The notes: generated from the sequence alone by a model not told the origin. Positions 1 through 9,373 are shown, counted from the stretch's first letter. The stretch is DNA of 64,000 bases from Burkholderiales bacterium (GCA_016702555.1 JADJDV010000007.1:558001-622000); one strand, 5' to 3'. Translations and numbers: made by a program.

Positions 1-1995
1 AGCTGGAAGACGCAGATCCGCGCGCCGCTGCAGGACATTTTCACTGGCCGAGACTTCGAGCCCCTGATGGCGGCGCTGGGCGACATCCAGCAGCGCGTGC
101 TGAAAGGCCGCGTGTGGATTGCCCTGCACATGCACGCCGGCGACGGCAACGTGCACACCAACATCCCCGTGCACAGCGACAACTACGCGATGCTGCAAAC
201 CGCGCACGAGGCGGTGGACCGCGTGATGGCGCTGGCGCGCCGCCTTCATGGTGTGATCAGCGGCGAGCACGGCATCGGCATCACTAAGCTCGAATACCTG
301 ACCGACGAGGAAATCGCGCCGTTTGCCGACTACAAGCAGAGCGTGGACCCGGAAGGTCGCTTCAACCGCGGCAAGCTGCTGCGCAACAAGGATCTGCCCG
401 CGCACCCGGGGCGGCGCCTGCGCGCCGATCTGAGCAACGCCTATACGCCCAGCTTCGGCCTGATGGGGCATGAATCGCTGCTGCTGCAGCAAAGCGACAT
501 CGGCGCCATCGCCGAGTCGATCAAGGACTGCCTGCGCTGCGGCAAGTGCAAGCCCGACTGCTCCACCCACGTGCCGCGCGCCAACCTGTTGTACAGCCCG
601 CGCAACAAGATCCTGGGCACGTCGCTGCTGATCGAGGCCTTTCTGTACGAGGAGCAGACGCGCCGCGGCGTGTCGCTGCGCCACTGGGAGGAGTTCGAGG
701 ACGTGGCCGACCACTGCACGGTCTGCCACAAGTGCCACTCGCCCTGCCCGGTGAACATCGACTTTGGCGACGTCACCATGAACATGCGCAACCTGCTGCG
801 CAAGATGGGCAAGAAGAGCTTCCGGCCCGGTAACGCGGCGGCCATGTTCTTCCTCAACGCCACCGACCCGCGCGTCATCAACACCACGCGCGCGGCCATG
901 ACCGGCGTGGCCTTCAAGGCGCAGCGCGCGGCGGTGGATCTGTTCAAGGTCGCGGGGCGCCAGCAGACCCGCCACCCGCCCGCCACCGTGGGCACGGCGC
1001 CGCTGCGCGAGCAGGTGATCCACTTCGTCAACAAGAAGCTGCCGGGCGGTCTGCCCACGCGCACGGCGCGTGCGCTGCTGGACATCGAGGACCGCGACTA
1101 CGTGCCCGTCATCCGCAATCCGCTGGGCACCACGGTGAACAGCGAGGCGGTGTTCTATTTCCCCGGCTGCGGCTCCGAGCGCCTGTTCTCGCAGGTCGGC
1201 CTGGCGACGCAGGCGATGCTGTGGCACGCCGGCGTGCAGACGGTGCTGCCGCCCGGCTACCTGTGCTGCGGCTACCCGCAGCGCGGCAGCGGCCAGTTCG
1301 ACAAGGCCGAGAAGATGATCACCGACAACCGGGTGCTGTTCCACCGGCTGGCGACCACGCTGAACTACCTCGACATCAAGACCGTGGTCGTCAGTTGCGG
1401 CACCTGCTACGACCAGCTGGCGGGCTACGAATTCGACAAGATCTTCCCCGGCAGTCGCATCATCGACATTCACGAATACCTGCTGGAAAAAGGCATCACG
1501 CTGCCGGCCTCCAACCAAGGCGCCGCTTCGACAGGCTCAGGACAGGCCTACCTGTACCACGAGCCCTGCCACAACCCGATGAAGCTGGGCGATTCCACGC
1601 AGACGGTGAAGGCACTGATCGGCGACAAGGTGCTGAAGAACAACCGCTGCTGCGGCGAAAGCGGCACCCTGGGCGTGACGCGTCCCGATGTCTCGACGCA
1701 GGTGCGCTTTCGCAAGGAAGCCGAGATCCATCAGGACGAGGCCAGGCTGCGCGAACTGATGAAGACGACGGGCGCCGGCCCCGGCCTGGTGGCCGAGCCG
1801 CAGAACCTGAAGATTCTCACCAGCTGCCCCAGCTGCCTGCAGGGCCTCAAGCGCTACGAGGACGATCTGCAGAACGGCCTGCTGGAGGCCGACTACATCG
1901 TCGTCGAGATGGCGCGCCACATCCTGGGCGAGAACTGGCTGCGCGAATACGTGGACAAGGCCAACGCGGGCGGCATCGAGCGCGTGCTGGTCTGA
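1..1995 (+). CDS. FAD-linked oxidase / Fe-S oxidoreductase (DUF3683-type), 3' part
   Basis: The reading frame is open from base 1, so this is the C-terminal 664 residues of a longer protein whose start lies outside the window. The visible part begins in the C-terminal FAD-oxidase domain (HMHAGDGNVHTN and GEHGIG motifs). Two ferredoxin-like 4Fe-4S motifs follow (CLRCGKCKPDC, CTVCHKCHSPCP), then two CCG-type cysteine-rich domains (CCGYP, CCGES). This glycolate/D-lactate dehydrogenase-like architecture suggests a flavin hydroxy-acid dehydrogenase fused to its Fe-S electron-transfer module, but the substrate cannot be read from the sequence. A short Ala/Ser/Gly-rich stretch near base 1530 coincides with a dispersed-repeat-like DNA sequence. 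Confidence 0.85.
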   Translation, partial: SWKTQIRAPLQDIFTGRDFEPLMAALGDIQQRVLKGRVWIALHMHAGDGNVHTNIPVHSDNYAMLQTAHEAVDRVMALARRLHGVISGEHGIGITKLEYLTDEEIAPFADYKQSVDPEGRFNRGKLLRNKDLPAHPGRRLRADLSNAYTPSFGLMGHESLLLQQSDIGAIAESIKDCLRCGKCKPDCSTHVPRANLLYSPRNKILGTSLLIEAFLYEEQTRRGVSLRHWEEFEDVADHCTVCHKCHSPCPVNIDFGDVTMNMRNLLRKMGKKSFRPGNAAAMFFLNATDPRVINTTRAAMTGVAFKAQRAAVDLFKVAGRQQTRHPPATVGTAPLREQVIHFVNKKLPGGLPTRTARALLDIEDRDYVPVIRNPLGTTVNSEAVFYFPGCGSERLFSQVGLATQAMLWHAGVQTVLPPGYLCCGYPQRGSGQFDKAEKMITDNRVLFHRLATTLNYLDIKTVVVSCGTCYDQLAGYEFDKIFPGSRIIDIHEYLLEKGITLPASNQGAASTGSGQAYLYHEPCHNPMKLGDSTQTVKALIGDKVLKNNRCCGESGTLGVTRPDVSTQVRFRKEAEIHQDEARLRELMKTTGAGPGLVAEPQNLKILTSCPSCLQGLKRYEDDLQNGLLEADYIVVEMARHILGENWLREYVDKANAGGIERVLV

Positions 1996-2043
1996 TCCGG
2001 GGCCGGGCAGCGGCAGCGCCGCACGGCCCCGGCCTGCGGCGCA

Positions 2044-3120
2044 TCAGGGGTTGTCGGGCGGAGCGGCCTCGGGCACATGGCCGCGGCGGGTGAACAGCGC
2101 CCAGCAGGCCATGAACATGGCGGCGATGGTCGGTCCGATGACGAAGCCGTTGATGCCGAACAGCGACATGCCGCCGATGGTCGACACCAGCACGATGTAG
2201 TCGGGCAGCTTGGTGTCCTTGCCGACCAGGATCGGGCGCAACACGTTGTCCGACAGGCCGATCACCACCACGCCCCAGAAGATCAACGCCGTGCCCTTCC
2301 ACACGGCGCCGGTGGCCAGCAGGTAGATGGCGACCGGCCCCCACACCAGGGCCGCGCCGACGGCGGGCAGCAGCGACAGGAAGGCCATCACCACGCTCCA
2401 GAACACCGCGCCGGTGATGCCCAGCACAGCCAGCGCCAGCCCGCCCAGCGCGCCCTGCACGATGGCGACCACCACGTTGCCCTTGACGGTGGCGCGGATC
2501 ACGGTGGCGAACTTGTTCAAAAGGTAGTGCGTGTGGCTGCGCGCCAGCGGCGCCGACTCGCGCAGCAGGCGCGCCAGCGGCACGCCGTCGCGCAGCAGGA
2601 AGAACAGCAGGTACAGCATCACCACGAACTGCACCAGGAACTGGAAGGTGTTCTGTCCGATCGCCAGCGCGTGCGTGGCCACCAGTTGGCCGCCCTGCAG
2701 CAGGCCGCTGGCGATGCGGTCGATCATGCTCTCGAGGTTGAGAAAACCCAGGCGGCCGAGCCAGTCGGTCACCCAGCTGGGCAGCGCCGCCACGATCTGC
2801 TGGTAATAGCTGCGCAGGTTGATTTCGCCGGCGCGCATGCGCTGCACGAAGCTGGTGACGTCGTCGATCAGCGAGGCGCCGACCATGATCATGGGCAGGA
2901 TCACGATCACCAGGCAGATCGTCAGCGTCAGCAGCGCCGCCAGGTTGACGCGTCCGCCCAGGGCGCGGCGCAGGCGCTGGAACAGCGGATTGAACAGCAG
3001 CGCCAGCGTGACGGCCCAGAGCACGGCGCCGGCAAAGGGCGCCAGCACCCACAGAAAGGCCAGGGTGATCCCCGCCAGCAGCAGCAGGAAGACGGCGCGT
3101 TGCAGTTGCGGGGTGTTCAT
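2044..3120 (-). CDS. AI-2E family transporter (PerM/YdiK-like permease)
   Basis: The 358-residue protein is almost entirely hydrophobic. It has paired N-terminal membrane helices (residues about 8-40), a helix near 60-85, a soluble region around 90-145, and a cluster of helices after residue 150 with the family-typical PAVGAALVWGPVAIY and GINGFVIGPTIAAMF stretches. That is the AI-2E/PerM family layout and usual length. The family name comes from an AI-2 exporter; other members are Na+/H+ antiporters or have no assigned substrate, so no substrate is claimed here. The gene converges on the FAD/Fe-S oxidoreductase and is transcribed away from the DUF971 gene. Confidence 0.85.
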   Translation of the reverse strand: MNTPQLQRAVFLLLLAGITLAFLWVLAPFAGAVLWAVTLALLFNPLFQRLRRALGGRVNLAALLTLTICLVIVILPMIMVGASLIDDVTSFVQRMRAGEINLRSYYQQIVAALPSWVTDWLGRLGFLNLESMIDRIASGLLQGGQLVATHALAIGQNTFQFLVQFVVMLYLLFFLLRDGVPLARLLRESAPLARSHTHYLLNKFATVIRATVKGNVVVAIVQGALGGLALAVLGITGAVFWSVVMAFLSLLPAVGAALVWGPVAIYLLATGAVWKGTALIFWGVVVIGLSDNVLRPILVGKDTKLPDYIVLVSTIGGMSLFGINGFVIGPTIAAMFMACWALFTRRGHVPEAAPPDNP

Positions 3121-3237
3121 CGTGCCGCGCCACTATATAGCGGCTTGACCCGCGCGCGGGTGCGGGCAGCGCAAGACGGGCACAATGGCCGCTGTCACGC
3201 CGTCGTTTTCGCCGGGCTTGCCGCCCGGCCACCCGCC

Positions 3238-3666
3238 ATGAGCACCACCGCCACCCACGTTCCGCCCGAGTCACTGACCCTGCACGCCAAGTCGCGCATC
3301 CTGGAGTTGAGCTGGCCCGGCGGCGAGCATTTCCGCATCCCGTTCGAGCTGATGCGCGTCTACTCGCCCTCGGCCGAGGTGGCGGGCCACGGCCCCGGGC
3401 AGGAAGTGCTGCAGACCGGCAAGCGCGAGGTCGAAATCACCGCGCTGGCGCCGGTCGGCAACTACGCCGTGCAGCCGACCTTCTCCGACGGCCACGAAAG
3501 CGGCATCTTCACCTGGGAATACCTGTACTTCCTCGGCAAGCAGCAGGACCAACTGTGGCGCGAATACGCCGATCGCCTGACGGCGGCCGGCAAGGACCGT
3601 GACGCGCCGATGGCGCTCAAGGGCGGCGGTGGCGGTTGCGGCAGCGGTGGCGGCTGCAGTCACTGA
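3238..3666 (+). CDS. DUF971 domain protein
   Basis: The 142-residue protein carries a single DUF971 (GBBH-like N-terminal) domain. Visible features are the strand LHAKSRILELSWPGGEHFRIPFELMRVYS, a YAVQPTFSDGH segment and GIFTWEYLYFLG. It ends in a glycine-rich tail with cysteines and a histidine (GGGGGCGSGGGCSH), which could bind a metal; that is inference. The chosen ATG follows an acacaat -10-like sequence and begins the family-typical N-terminus; the frame is open far upstream but only as antisense to the permease. It lies 68 bp upstream of ubiE, and DUF971 genes often neighbour ubiE in this order of bacteria. Confidence 0.85.
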   Translation: MSTTATHVPPESLTLHAKSRILELSWPGGEHFRIPFELMRVYSPSAEVAGHGPGQEVLQTGKREVEITALAPVGNYAVQPTFSDGHESGIFTWEYLYFLGKQQDQLWREYADRLTAAGKDRDAPMALKGGGGGCGSGGGCSH

Positions 3667-3734
3667 GGCGCAAGACGCCTCCAGCGCGCTCGCTACACTC
3701 GGGCCATCCCTCCCGCCCCAGGAAGCTCAAGCCC

Positions 3735-4469
3735 ATGGCCAGCACGCATTTCGGCTACGAATCGGTCGACGAACGCGACAAGGCGCGCCGCGTGCGCGGC
3801 GTGTTCGATTCGGTGGCGTCGAAGTACGACCTGATGAACGACCTGATGTCGGCCGGGCTGCACCGCGCCTGGAAGGCGTACACCGTGATGGTCGCCAACG
3901 TGCAGCCGGGTCAGCGCGTGCTGGACATCGCTGGCGGCACCGGCGACCTGGCGCTGGCCTTTGCGCGCAAGGCCGGGCAGAGCGGCCAGGTGGTGCACAC
4001 CGACATCAACGAGGCCATGCTGCGCACCGGCCGCGACCGGCTGGTGGACGCCGGCGTGATCCTGCCCACCACCGTGTGCGACGCCGAGAAGCTGCCGTTT
4101 CCGGACGGCCACTTCGACCTGGTCAGCGTGGCGTTTGGTTTGCGCAACATGACGCACAAGGACGTCGCCCTGCGCGAAATGGCGCGCGTGCTGAAGGACG
4201 GCGGCAAGCTGCTGGTGCTGGAGTTCTCCCAGGTCGCGCGGCCGCTGCGCCGCGCCTACGACCTGTATTCCTTCAACGTGCTGCCGCGCCTGGGCAGTTT
4301 GGTGGCGGGTGATGCCGACAGCTACCGCTATCTGGCCGAATCGATCCGCATGCACCCGAATCAGCAGGAACTCAAGGCCCTGATGAAGGTCAATGGCTTC
4401 GGGCACGTGGACTACCACAACATGGCGGGAGGGGTTGTTGCTCTTCACGTCGGCATCAAATGCCGTTAG
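3735..4469 (+). CDS. ubiE: Ubiquinone/menaquinone C-methyltransferase UbiE
   Basis: This 244-residue class I SAM methyltransferase performs the C-methylation step of ubiquinone (and, where present, menaquinone) synthesis. The start ATG gives MASTHFGYESVDERDKARRV, the usual UbiE N-terminus. UbiE signatures follow: VFDSVASKYDLMNDLMS, the SAM-binding VLDIAGGTGDLA (about residue 58), FGLRNMTHKD, and the C-terminal NMAGGVVALHVGIKC. Length matches the family. It is followed by a Tim44-like gene and then ubiJ and ubiB, so the ubiquinone genes are gathered here with one membrane protein gene between them. Confidence 0.97.
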   Translation: MASTHFGYESVDERDKARRVRGVFDSVASKYDLMNDLMSAGLHRAWKAYTVMVANVQPGQRVLDIAGGTGDLALAFARKAGQSGQVVHTDINEAMLRTGRDRLVDAGVILPTTVCDAEKLPFPDGHFDLVSVAFGLRNMTHKDVALREMARVLKDGGKLLVLEFSQVARPLRRAYDLYSFNVLPRLGSLVAGDADSYRYLAESIRMHPNQQELKALMKVNGFGHVDYHNMAGGVVALHVGIKCR

Positions 4470-4550
4470 GCTCGGGCCCAGCCGCTGATCACGCGCGCAT
4501 CCCTACACATTTATTCCTGCCCATTTCTTGAAACCTGGAGATCTTGTCGG

Positions 4551-5534
4551 ATGAAACTGAGTCACATCGCATCGCGTCTCTTCACCCTGCTGCTGGCGGT
4601 GGTGCTGGTCGGCGTGTTCACGTTCGATGCCGAGGCGCGGCGCCTGGGTGGCGGCAAATCCATGGGCCGCCAGTCCAGCAACGTGACCCAGCGTCAGGCG
4701 ACCCCGCCACAGGCACCCGCCAACCCGAGCCAGTCGGCCGCCACCGCGGGCGCGGCCGGCGCCGGCACCGCCGCGGCCGCGCGCAAGCCCTGGGGCGCCA
4801 TGGTCGGCGGCCTGGCGGCCGGTCTCGGCCTGGCCTGGCTGGCGCATTCGCTCGGCCTGGGCGAGGCCTTTGGCAACGTGCTGCTGTTCCTGCTGCTCGG
4901 CATGATCGCGCTGGCCGTGATCGGCATGATCCGGCGCTCGCGCGCCGGCGCGCAGGGTGGCAATGGCATGGCCTACCAGGGCGCCGGTGCGGCCAACCCG
5001 GTCACGCCGCGCCAGTACAACCCGACCAAGGTCGGCAACGACGCCTCGGCGCGCCCCTGGGAAGGCCCGGCGGCGCAGTTGGATGCCGGCGCGGCCAGCG
5101 GCGGCTCGATGATCGGCTCGGGCCTGCGCGGCTCCCAGGGCTGGGGCGTGCCAGCCGATTTCGACACCGCCGGCTTCGTTGAGGCGGCCAAGCGCAACTT
5201 CATCACCCTGCAGGACGCCTGGGATCGTTCCGACGTGCCGTCCCTGCGCGCCATGATGACCGATGGCATGCTGACCGAGATCCAGGCCCAGCTGGCCGAG
5301 CGCGAGCGCGACACCCCGGGCCAGGTCAACAAGACCGAGGTCGTGATGCTGGAGGCGCAGCTGCTCGGCATCGAGGAGCTGGACGACGTCTACATGGCCA
5401 GCGTCGAGTTCAGCGGCATGATCCGCGAAGAGCCGTCCGCCGGCCCGAGCCCGTTCCGTGAGGTCTGGAACATGACCAAGCCGCGCAACGGCCGTGGCGG
5501 CTGGCTGGTGGCGGGGGTGCAGGCGCTGCAATGA
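4551..5534 (+). CDS. Tim44-like domain membrane protein
   Basis: The 327-residue protein starts with a hydrophobic signal/anchor (residues 8-28). A low-complexity Ser/Gln/Ala/Pro segment follows, then two membrane helices (about 84-105 and 110-127) ending in RRSR. The C-terminal domain from about residue 203 (FVEAAKRNFITLQDAWDRSDVPSLRAMMTDGM) is Tim44-like/TIM44 superfamily, a fold related to the mitochondrial import subunit. Its bacterial function is not established. It sits between ubiE and ubiJ/ubiB, a common position in Burkholderiales, with a strong hairpin downstream. Confidence 0.85.
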   Translation: MKLSHIASRLFTLLLAVVLVGVFTFDAEARRLGGGKSMGRQSSNVTQRQATPPQAPANPSQSAATAGAAGAGTAAAARKPWGAMVGGLAAGLGLAWLAHSLGLGEAFGNVLLFLLLGMIALAVIGMIRRSRAGAQGGNGMAYQGAGAANPVTPRQYNPTKVGNDASARPWEGPAAQLDAGAASGGSMIGSGLRGSQGWGVPADFDTAGFVEAAKRNFITLQDAWDRSDVPSLRAMMTDGMLTEIQAQLAERERDTPGQVNKTEVVMLEAQLLGIEELDDVYMASVEFSGMIREEPSAGPSPFREVWNMTKPRNGRGGWLVAGVQALQ

Positions 5535-5584
5535 CGCTCGCTGCGCTCGATGACGCAAGCCGCTGGTGCGGCTTGGCGTGACAA

Positions 5585-5623
5585 ATGACGAAAGGCCCGG
5601 TGATCCCCCGGGCCTTTCGTCAT
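5585..5623 (+). terminator. 16-bp perfect hairpin, terminator-like
   Basis: A perfect 16-bp inverted repeat (atgacgaaaggcccgg and its complement) surrounds a 7-base loop. It ends the Tim44-like transcription unit. There is no long T run after it, so termination strength is inferred from the stem. It lies inside a larger set of nested repeats (see findings). Confidence 0.6.
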
Positions 5624-5688
5624 TCAAGCCGCGCAGTGGCTTGCGTCATGGCACGAAGTGCCGTCATTTGTCATCAATAATCGACGCC

Positions 5689-6228
5689 ATGGCAACACCG
5701 TCCCCTTTTTCTTTGCTTTTCGACGCGCTTGGCAAGTTGGGCGAGCAACTCAAGGCGCCCGCCTGGCTGGTGGACGAGACGCAGCACCGCCTGGTGCTGT
5801 TTTTCAACCACGTGCTGATGCAGGAGCCCGAGGCACAGGCCCGGCTGGCGCGCCAGCCAGGGCGCGTGGTGCGACTGCAGTGGCGCGACTTCCATCTGCA
5901 GCTGGCGGCCACGCCGGCCGGACTGTGGGAGCTGGCGCCGGAGGCCGCGGCCGACCTGCTGCTCACCGTCACCGACAGCTCGCCGCTCGATCTGGCGAAG
6001 AACGTGCTGCGCGGCGACAAGCCGGGCGTACGCATCGAAGGCGACGTGAAGTTCGCTGCCGAGGTGAACTGGCTGATCGAGCACGTGCGCTGGGACGCCG
6101 AGGAAGACCTGTCGCGCCTGATCGGCGATGCGCCGGCGCACACCCTCGCCGGCATCGGCCGTGGTCTGGCCGAGGCCTTGCGCCATTTCGTCAGCAAGCT
6201 GCCGGGTCAGGGCAAGGCCGGCCGATGA
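5689..6228 (+). CDS. ubiJ: Ubiquinone biosynthesis accessory factor UbiJ (SCP2 domain)
   Basis: The 179-residue protein has an SCP2 sterol-carrier-like domain followed by a helical C-terminus, the layout of UbiJ. UbiJ is a lipid-binding accessory protein of the soluble ubiquinone-biosynthesis complex. Recognisable stretches are LVLFFNHVL, LQWRDFHLQLAATP and the family-typical GDVKFAAEVNWLIEHVRWDAEEDLSRLIGD. The ATG at 5689 starts MATPSPFSLLFDAL; the open frame extends upstream only through the hairpin region. Its stop overlaps the ubiB start (ATGA), so the two are probably translationally coupled. Confidence 0.92.
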   Translation: MATPSPFSLLFDALGKLGEQLKAPAWLVDETQHRLVLFFNHVLMQEPEAQARLARQPGRVVRLQWRDFHLQLAATPAGLWELAPEAAADLLLTVTDSSPLDLAKNVLRGDKPGVRIEGDVKFAAEVNWLIEHVRWDAEEDLSRLIGDAPAHTLAGIGRGLAEALRHFVSKLPGQGKAGR

Positions 6229-7793
6229 CGCGTGTCGTGCGCGCCACCACCATCGTGTGGGTGGCCCTGCGCTATGGGTTGGACGAGCTGGTGCTGACCA
6301 GCTTTCAGCACCCGGGGCTGCGGCTGGCGGCGCGCATCGCCTCGATCGGGCGCGACCTCAGCGCGCCGCGCGGCCAGCGCCTGCGCGAGGCGCTGCAAAG
6401 GCTGGGCCCGATCTTCGTCAAGTTCGGCCAGGTGCTGTCGACCCGGCGCGACCTGCTGCCGCCCGACATTGCCGACGAGCTGGCGAGGCTGCAGGACCGC
6501 GTGCCGCCGTTTCCGGGTGAGGTGGCGATCGCCACCATCGAGCGTTCCTTCCGCAAGCCGCTGGACGAGTTGTTCACGCATTTCGAGCCCGTGCCGGTGG
6601 CCAGCGCCTCGATCGCGCAAGTGCATTTCGCCACCATGACCGACGCCCGCGGCCAGGCGCGCGAGGTCGCTGTCAAGGTGCTGCGCCCGGGCATGCTGAA
6701 GGTGATCGAGCAGGACCTGGCCCTGATCCGCATGATGGCGGGCTGGATCGAGCGCCTGTCGGCCGACGGCAAGCGCCTGAAGCCGCGCGAGGTGGTGGCC
6801 GAGTTCGACAAGTACCTGCACGACGAGCTGGACCTGGTGCGCGAGGCCGCCAGCGCCGCGCAGCTGCGCCGCAACATGGCGGGGCTGGACCTGGTGCTGA
6901 TCCCGGAGATGTTCTGGGACCTGATCCGGCCCGAGGTGCTGGTGATGGAGCGCATGAACGGCATCCCGATCGGCCAGGTCGAGCGCCTGCGCGAGGCCGG
7001 CGTGGACATGCCGAAGCTGGCGCGCGACGGCGTCACCATCTTCTTCACCCAGGTGTTCCGCGACGGCTTCTTCCACGCCGACATGCACCCCGGCAACATC
7101 ATGGTCAGCGTCGATCCGGCCAGCTTCGGGCGCTACATCTCGCTCGACTTCGGCATCGTCGGCACGCTGACCCAGATCGACAAGGAATACCTGGCGCAGA
7201 ACTTCACCGCTTTTTTCCGGCGCGACTACAAGCGCGTGGCCGAACTGCACGTGGAAAGCGGCTGGGTGCCGCCGGACACCCGCGTCGACGAGCTGGAGTC
7301 GGCCATCCGCAGCGTCTGCGAACCGTATTTCGATCGTCCGCTGAAAGAAATCTCGCTCGGCATGGTGCTGATGCGCCTGTTCCAGACCTCGCGCCGCTTC
7401 AACGTGGTGATCCAGCCACAGTTGGTGCTGCTGCAGAAGACGCTGCTCAACGTCGAAGGGCTGGGGCGCCAGCTCGACCCCGATCTGGACCTGTGGAACA
7501 CCGCCAAGCCCTTCCTCGAGAAGTGGATGATCGACCAGATCGGCCCCAAGCGTTTCTGGCAGGAGTTGAAGGAGCAGGCGCCGTACTACGCCAAGATGCT
7601 GCCCGACCTGCCGCGCCTGCTGCACGGCTATCTGCAGCAGCGGCCCATCGACGACCTGCGCGCCGAGCTGCGAGACCTGGTGCGCCAGCAACGCCGCACC
7701 AACGGGCTGCTGCAGAAGATCGTGTACGGCGGCATCGGCTTCGTGCTCGGCCTGATCGTGATGCAGGTGATCCTGCGGGTGCAGATCTTCTGA
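6225..7793 (+). CDS. ubiB: Ubiquinone biosynthesis regulatory protein kinase UbiB
   Basis: The 522-residue ABC1/ADCK/UbiB-family atypical kinase is required for ubiquinone synthesis. The KxGQ region is present as KFGQVLSTRRDLLPPDIADEL. The nucleotide-binding lysine lies in VAVKVLRPG, the catalytic-loop region in FHADMHPGN and the metal-binding DFG in LDFGIVGTL. Two hydrophobic helices at the C-terminus (GGIGFVLGLIVMQVILRVQIF) anchor it in the membrane, as expected. Translation starts inside the ubiJ stop codon. Confidence 0.97.
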   Translation: MTRVVRATTIVWVALRYGLDELVLTSFQHPGLRLAARIASIGRDLSAPRGQRLREALQRLGPIFVKFGQVLSTRRDLLPPDIADELARLQDRVPPFPGEVAIATIERSFRKPLDELFTHFEPVPVASASIAQVHFATMTDARGQAREVAVKVLRPGMLKVIEQDLALIRMMAGWIERLSADGKRLKPREVVAEFDKYLHDELDLVREAASAAQLRRNMAGLDLVLIPEMFWDLIRPEVLVMERMNGIPIGQVERLREAGVDMPKLARDGVTIFFTQVFRDGFFHADMHPGNIMVSVDPASFGRYISLDFGIVGTLTQIDKEYLAQNFTAFFRRDYKRVAELHVESGWVPPDTRVDELESAIRSVCEPYFDRPLKEISLGMVLMRLFQTSRRFNVVIQPQLVLLQKTLLNVEGLGRQLDPDLDLWNTAKPFLEKWMIDQIGPKRFWQELKEQAPYYAKMLPDLPRLLHGYLQQRPIDDLRAELRDLVRQQRRTNGLLQKIVYGGIGFVLGLIVMQVILRVQIF

Positions 7794-7912
7794 CGCCGGG
7801 CCGCGCGAACGGCCCGCCATTGCCCGCCTGGACATCATTAGAATAGCGCCCGAATTTGGGTGGGGAGCCGCGCGCTGCCCGTTGCTGTTGAATTGCTTCG
7901 GGAGTCCGGCGC

Positions 7913-9373
7913 ATGCTGGTAAGTTTCATCGCCCTGTACCTGCTGGCCTCGATCGGCATCGGCCTGTACGCGGCCACGCGGGTGAAGAACACCGCCGACT
8001 ACGCGGTGGCGGGCCGCAGCCTGCCGCTGGCGGTGGTGATCGCCACCACCTTCGCCACCTGGTTCGGCTCCGAGACCGTGCTCGGCGTGCCGGCGCAGTT
8101 CGTCAAGGAAGGCATGGGTGGCATCGTCGAGGACCCGTTCGGTGCCGGCATGTGCCTGATCCTGGTCGGCTTCTTCTTTGCCCGCAAGCTGTACCCGCGC
8201 AACATCATCACCATCGGCGACTACTACCGCCAGCGCTTCGGCCGCGCGGTCGAGGTGCTGTGCTCGGTCATCATCATCTTCAGCTACCTGGGCTGGGTCG
8301 GCGCGCAGGTGACGGCGCTCGGGCTGGTGTTCAACCTGCTCAGCCAGGGCGCCATCTCGGTGGTCTGGGGCATGTTCCTCGGCACCGCCGTGGTGCTGAT
8401 CTACACCTTGTACGGCGGCATGTGGTCGGTGGCGCTGACCGACTTCGTGCAGATGATCGTGATTACGCTGGGCCTGCTGGCGATCGCCTGGTTCGCTGCC
8501 GACATGGCCGGCGGCGTGCGCGAGGTGGTGCAGTACACGGCGCGCGAGGGCAAGTTCCAGTTCTTCCCCACCGGGGGTTTTCAGGCGTGGGCCTTTTTCA
8601 TCGCCTCGGCCATCACCATGATGCTGGGTTCGGTGCCGCAGCAGGACGTGTTTCAGCGCGTGATGTCCTCGAAGGACGAGAAGATCGCCACGCGCGGCCC
8701 CATCATCGGCGGCACGCTCTACATCCTGTTTGCCTTCGTGCCCATGTTCGTGGTGATGGCGGCGCTGATGGTGATGCCCGAGACGCGTGGCCTGCTTAAC
8801 GACGACCCGCAGAAGGTGCTGCCGACGCTGGTGCTGGACCACATGCCGGTGGGCCTGCAGGTGGCCTTCTTCGGTGCGCTGCTGTCGGCCATCATGTCGA
8901 CCGCCTCCGCCACGCTGCTGGCGCCCTCGACCACCTTCGTCGAAAACATTCTGCGCAACCTCAAGCCAGGCATGAGCGACGCACAGACGCTGAAGGCGAT
9001 GCGCATCAGCGTGCTGGTGTTCACCGTCTGCGTGCTGATCTACGCCATCACCATGGAAGGCTCTTCCATTTACGAGCTGGTGGCCGGCGCCTACCAGGTG
9101 CCGCTGGTGGGCGCCTTCGTGCCGCTGGCCTTCGGCGTGTACTGGAAGCGCGCCACCACCCAGGGCGCGCTGCTGGCGGTGGTGCTGGGCATCGGCGTGT
9201 GGCTGCTGTTCGTGGCCAGCCCGATGCTGAACCAGGCCTTCCCGCAGCAACTGGCCGGCCTGCTGGCGGCCCTCACCGGCATGGTGTTCGGCTCGCTGGC
9301 GCCGCAATGGCTGCCCGACCACAAGGGCTACGTGCACCACTACGAGGGCAGTCCGCAAGCCAGCGCGGGCTGA
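7913..9373 (+). CDS. Sodium:solute symporter family protein
   Basis: The 486-residue polytopic membrane protein is of the SSS (SLC5-like) family. About 13 hydrophobic segments can be counted, starting with LVSFIALYLLASIGIGLYAA. Family hallmarks are ADYAVAGRSLP, the GSETVLGVPAQFVKEG loop, and the long conserved segment GGMWSVALTDFVQMIVITLG. The closest general match is to the PutP/PanF side of the family. The substrate is not evident, and no catabolic gene is adjacent. It stands alone between ubiB and the fmdB-aspS run. Confidence 0.88.
   Translation: MLVSFIALYLLASIGIGLYAATRVKNTADYAVAGRSLPLAVVIATTFATWFGSETVLGVPAQFVKEGMGGIVEDPFGAGMCLILVGFFFARKLYPRNIITIGDYYRQRFGRAVEVLCSVIIIFSYLGWVGAQVTALGLVFNLLSQGAISVVWGMFLGTAVVLIYTLYGGMWSVALTDFVQMIVITLGLLAIAWFAADMAGGVREVVQYTAREGKFQFFPTGGFQAWAFFIASAITMMLGSVPQQDVFQRVMSSKDEKIATRGPIIGGTLYILFAFVPMFVVMAALMVMPETRGLLNDDPQKVLPTLVLDHMPVGLQVAFFGALLSAIMSTASATLLAPSTTFVENILRNLKPGMSDAQTLKAMRISVLVFTVCVLIYAITMEGSSIYELVAGAYQVPLVGAFVPLAFGVYWKRATTQGALLAVVLGIGVWLLFVASPMLNQAFPQQLAGLLAALTGMVFGSLAPQWLPDHKGYVHHYEGSPQASAG

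Noticed and set aside
1221..2093. A 290-residue plus-strand open frame overlapping the FAD/Fe-S gene
   Set aside because: It is an Arg/Pro-rich shadow in another frame; the real gene shows conserved cysteine motifs throughout.
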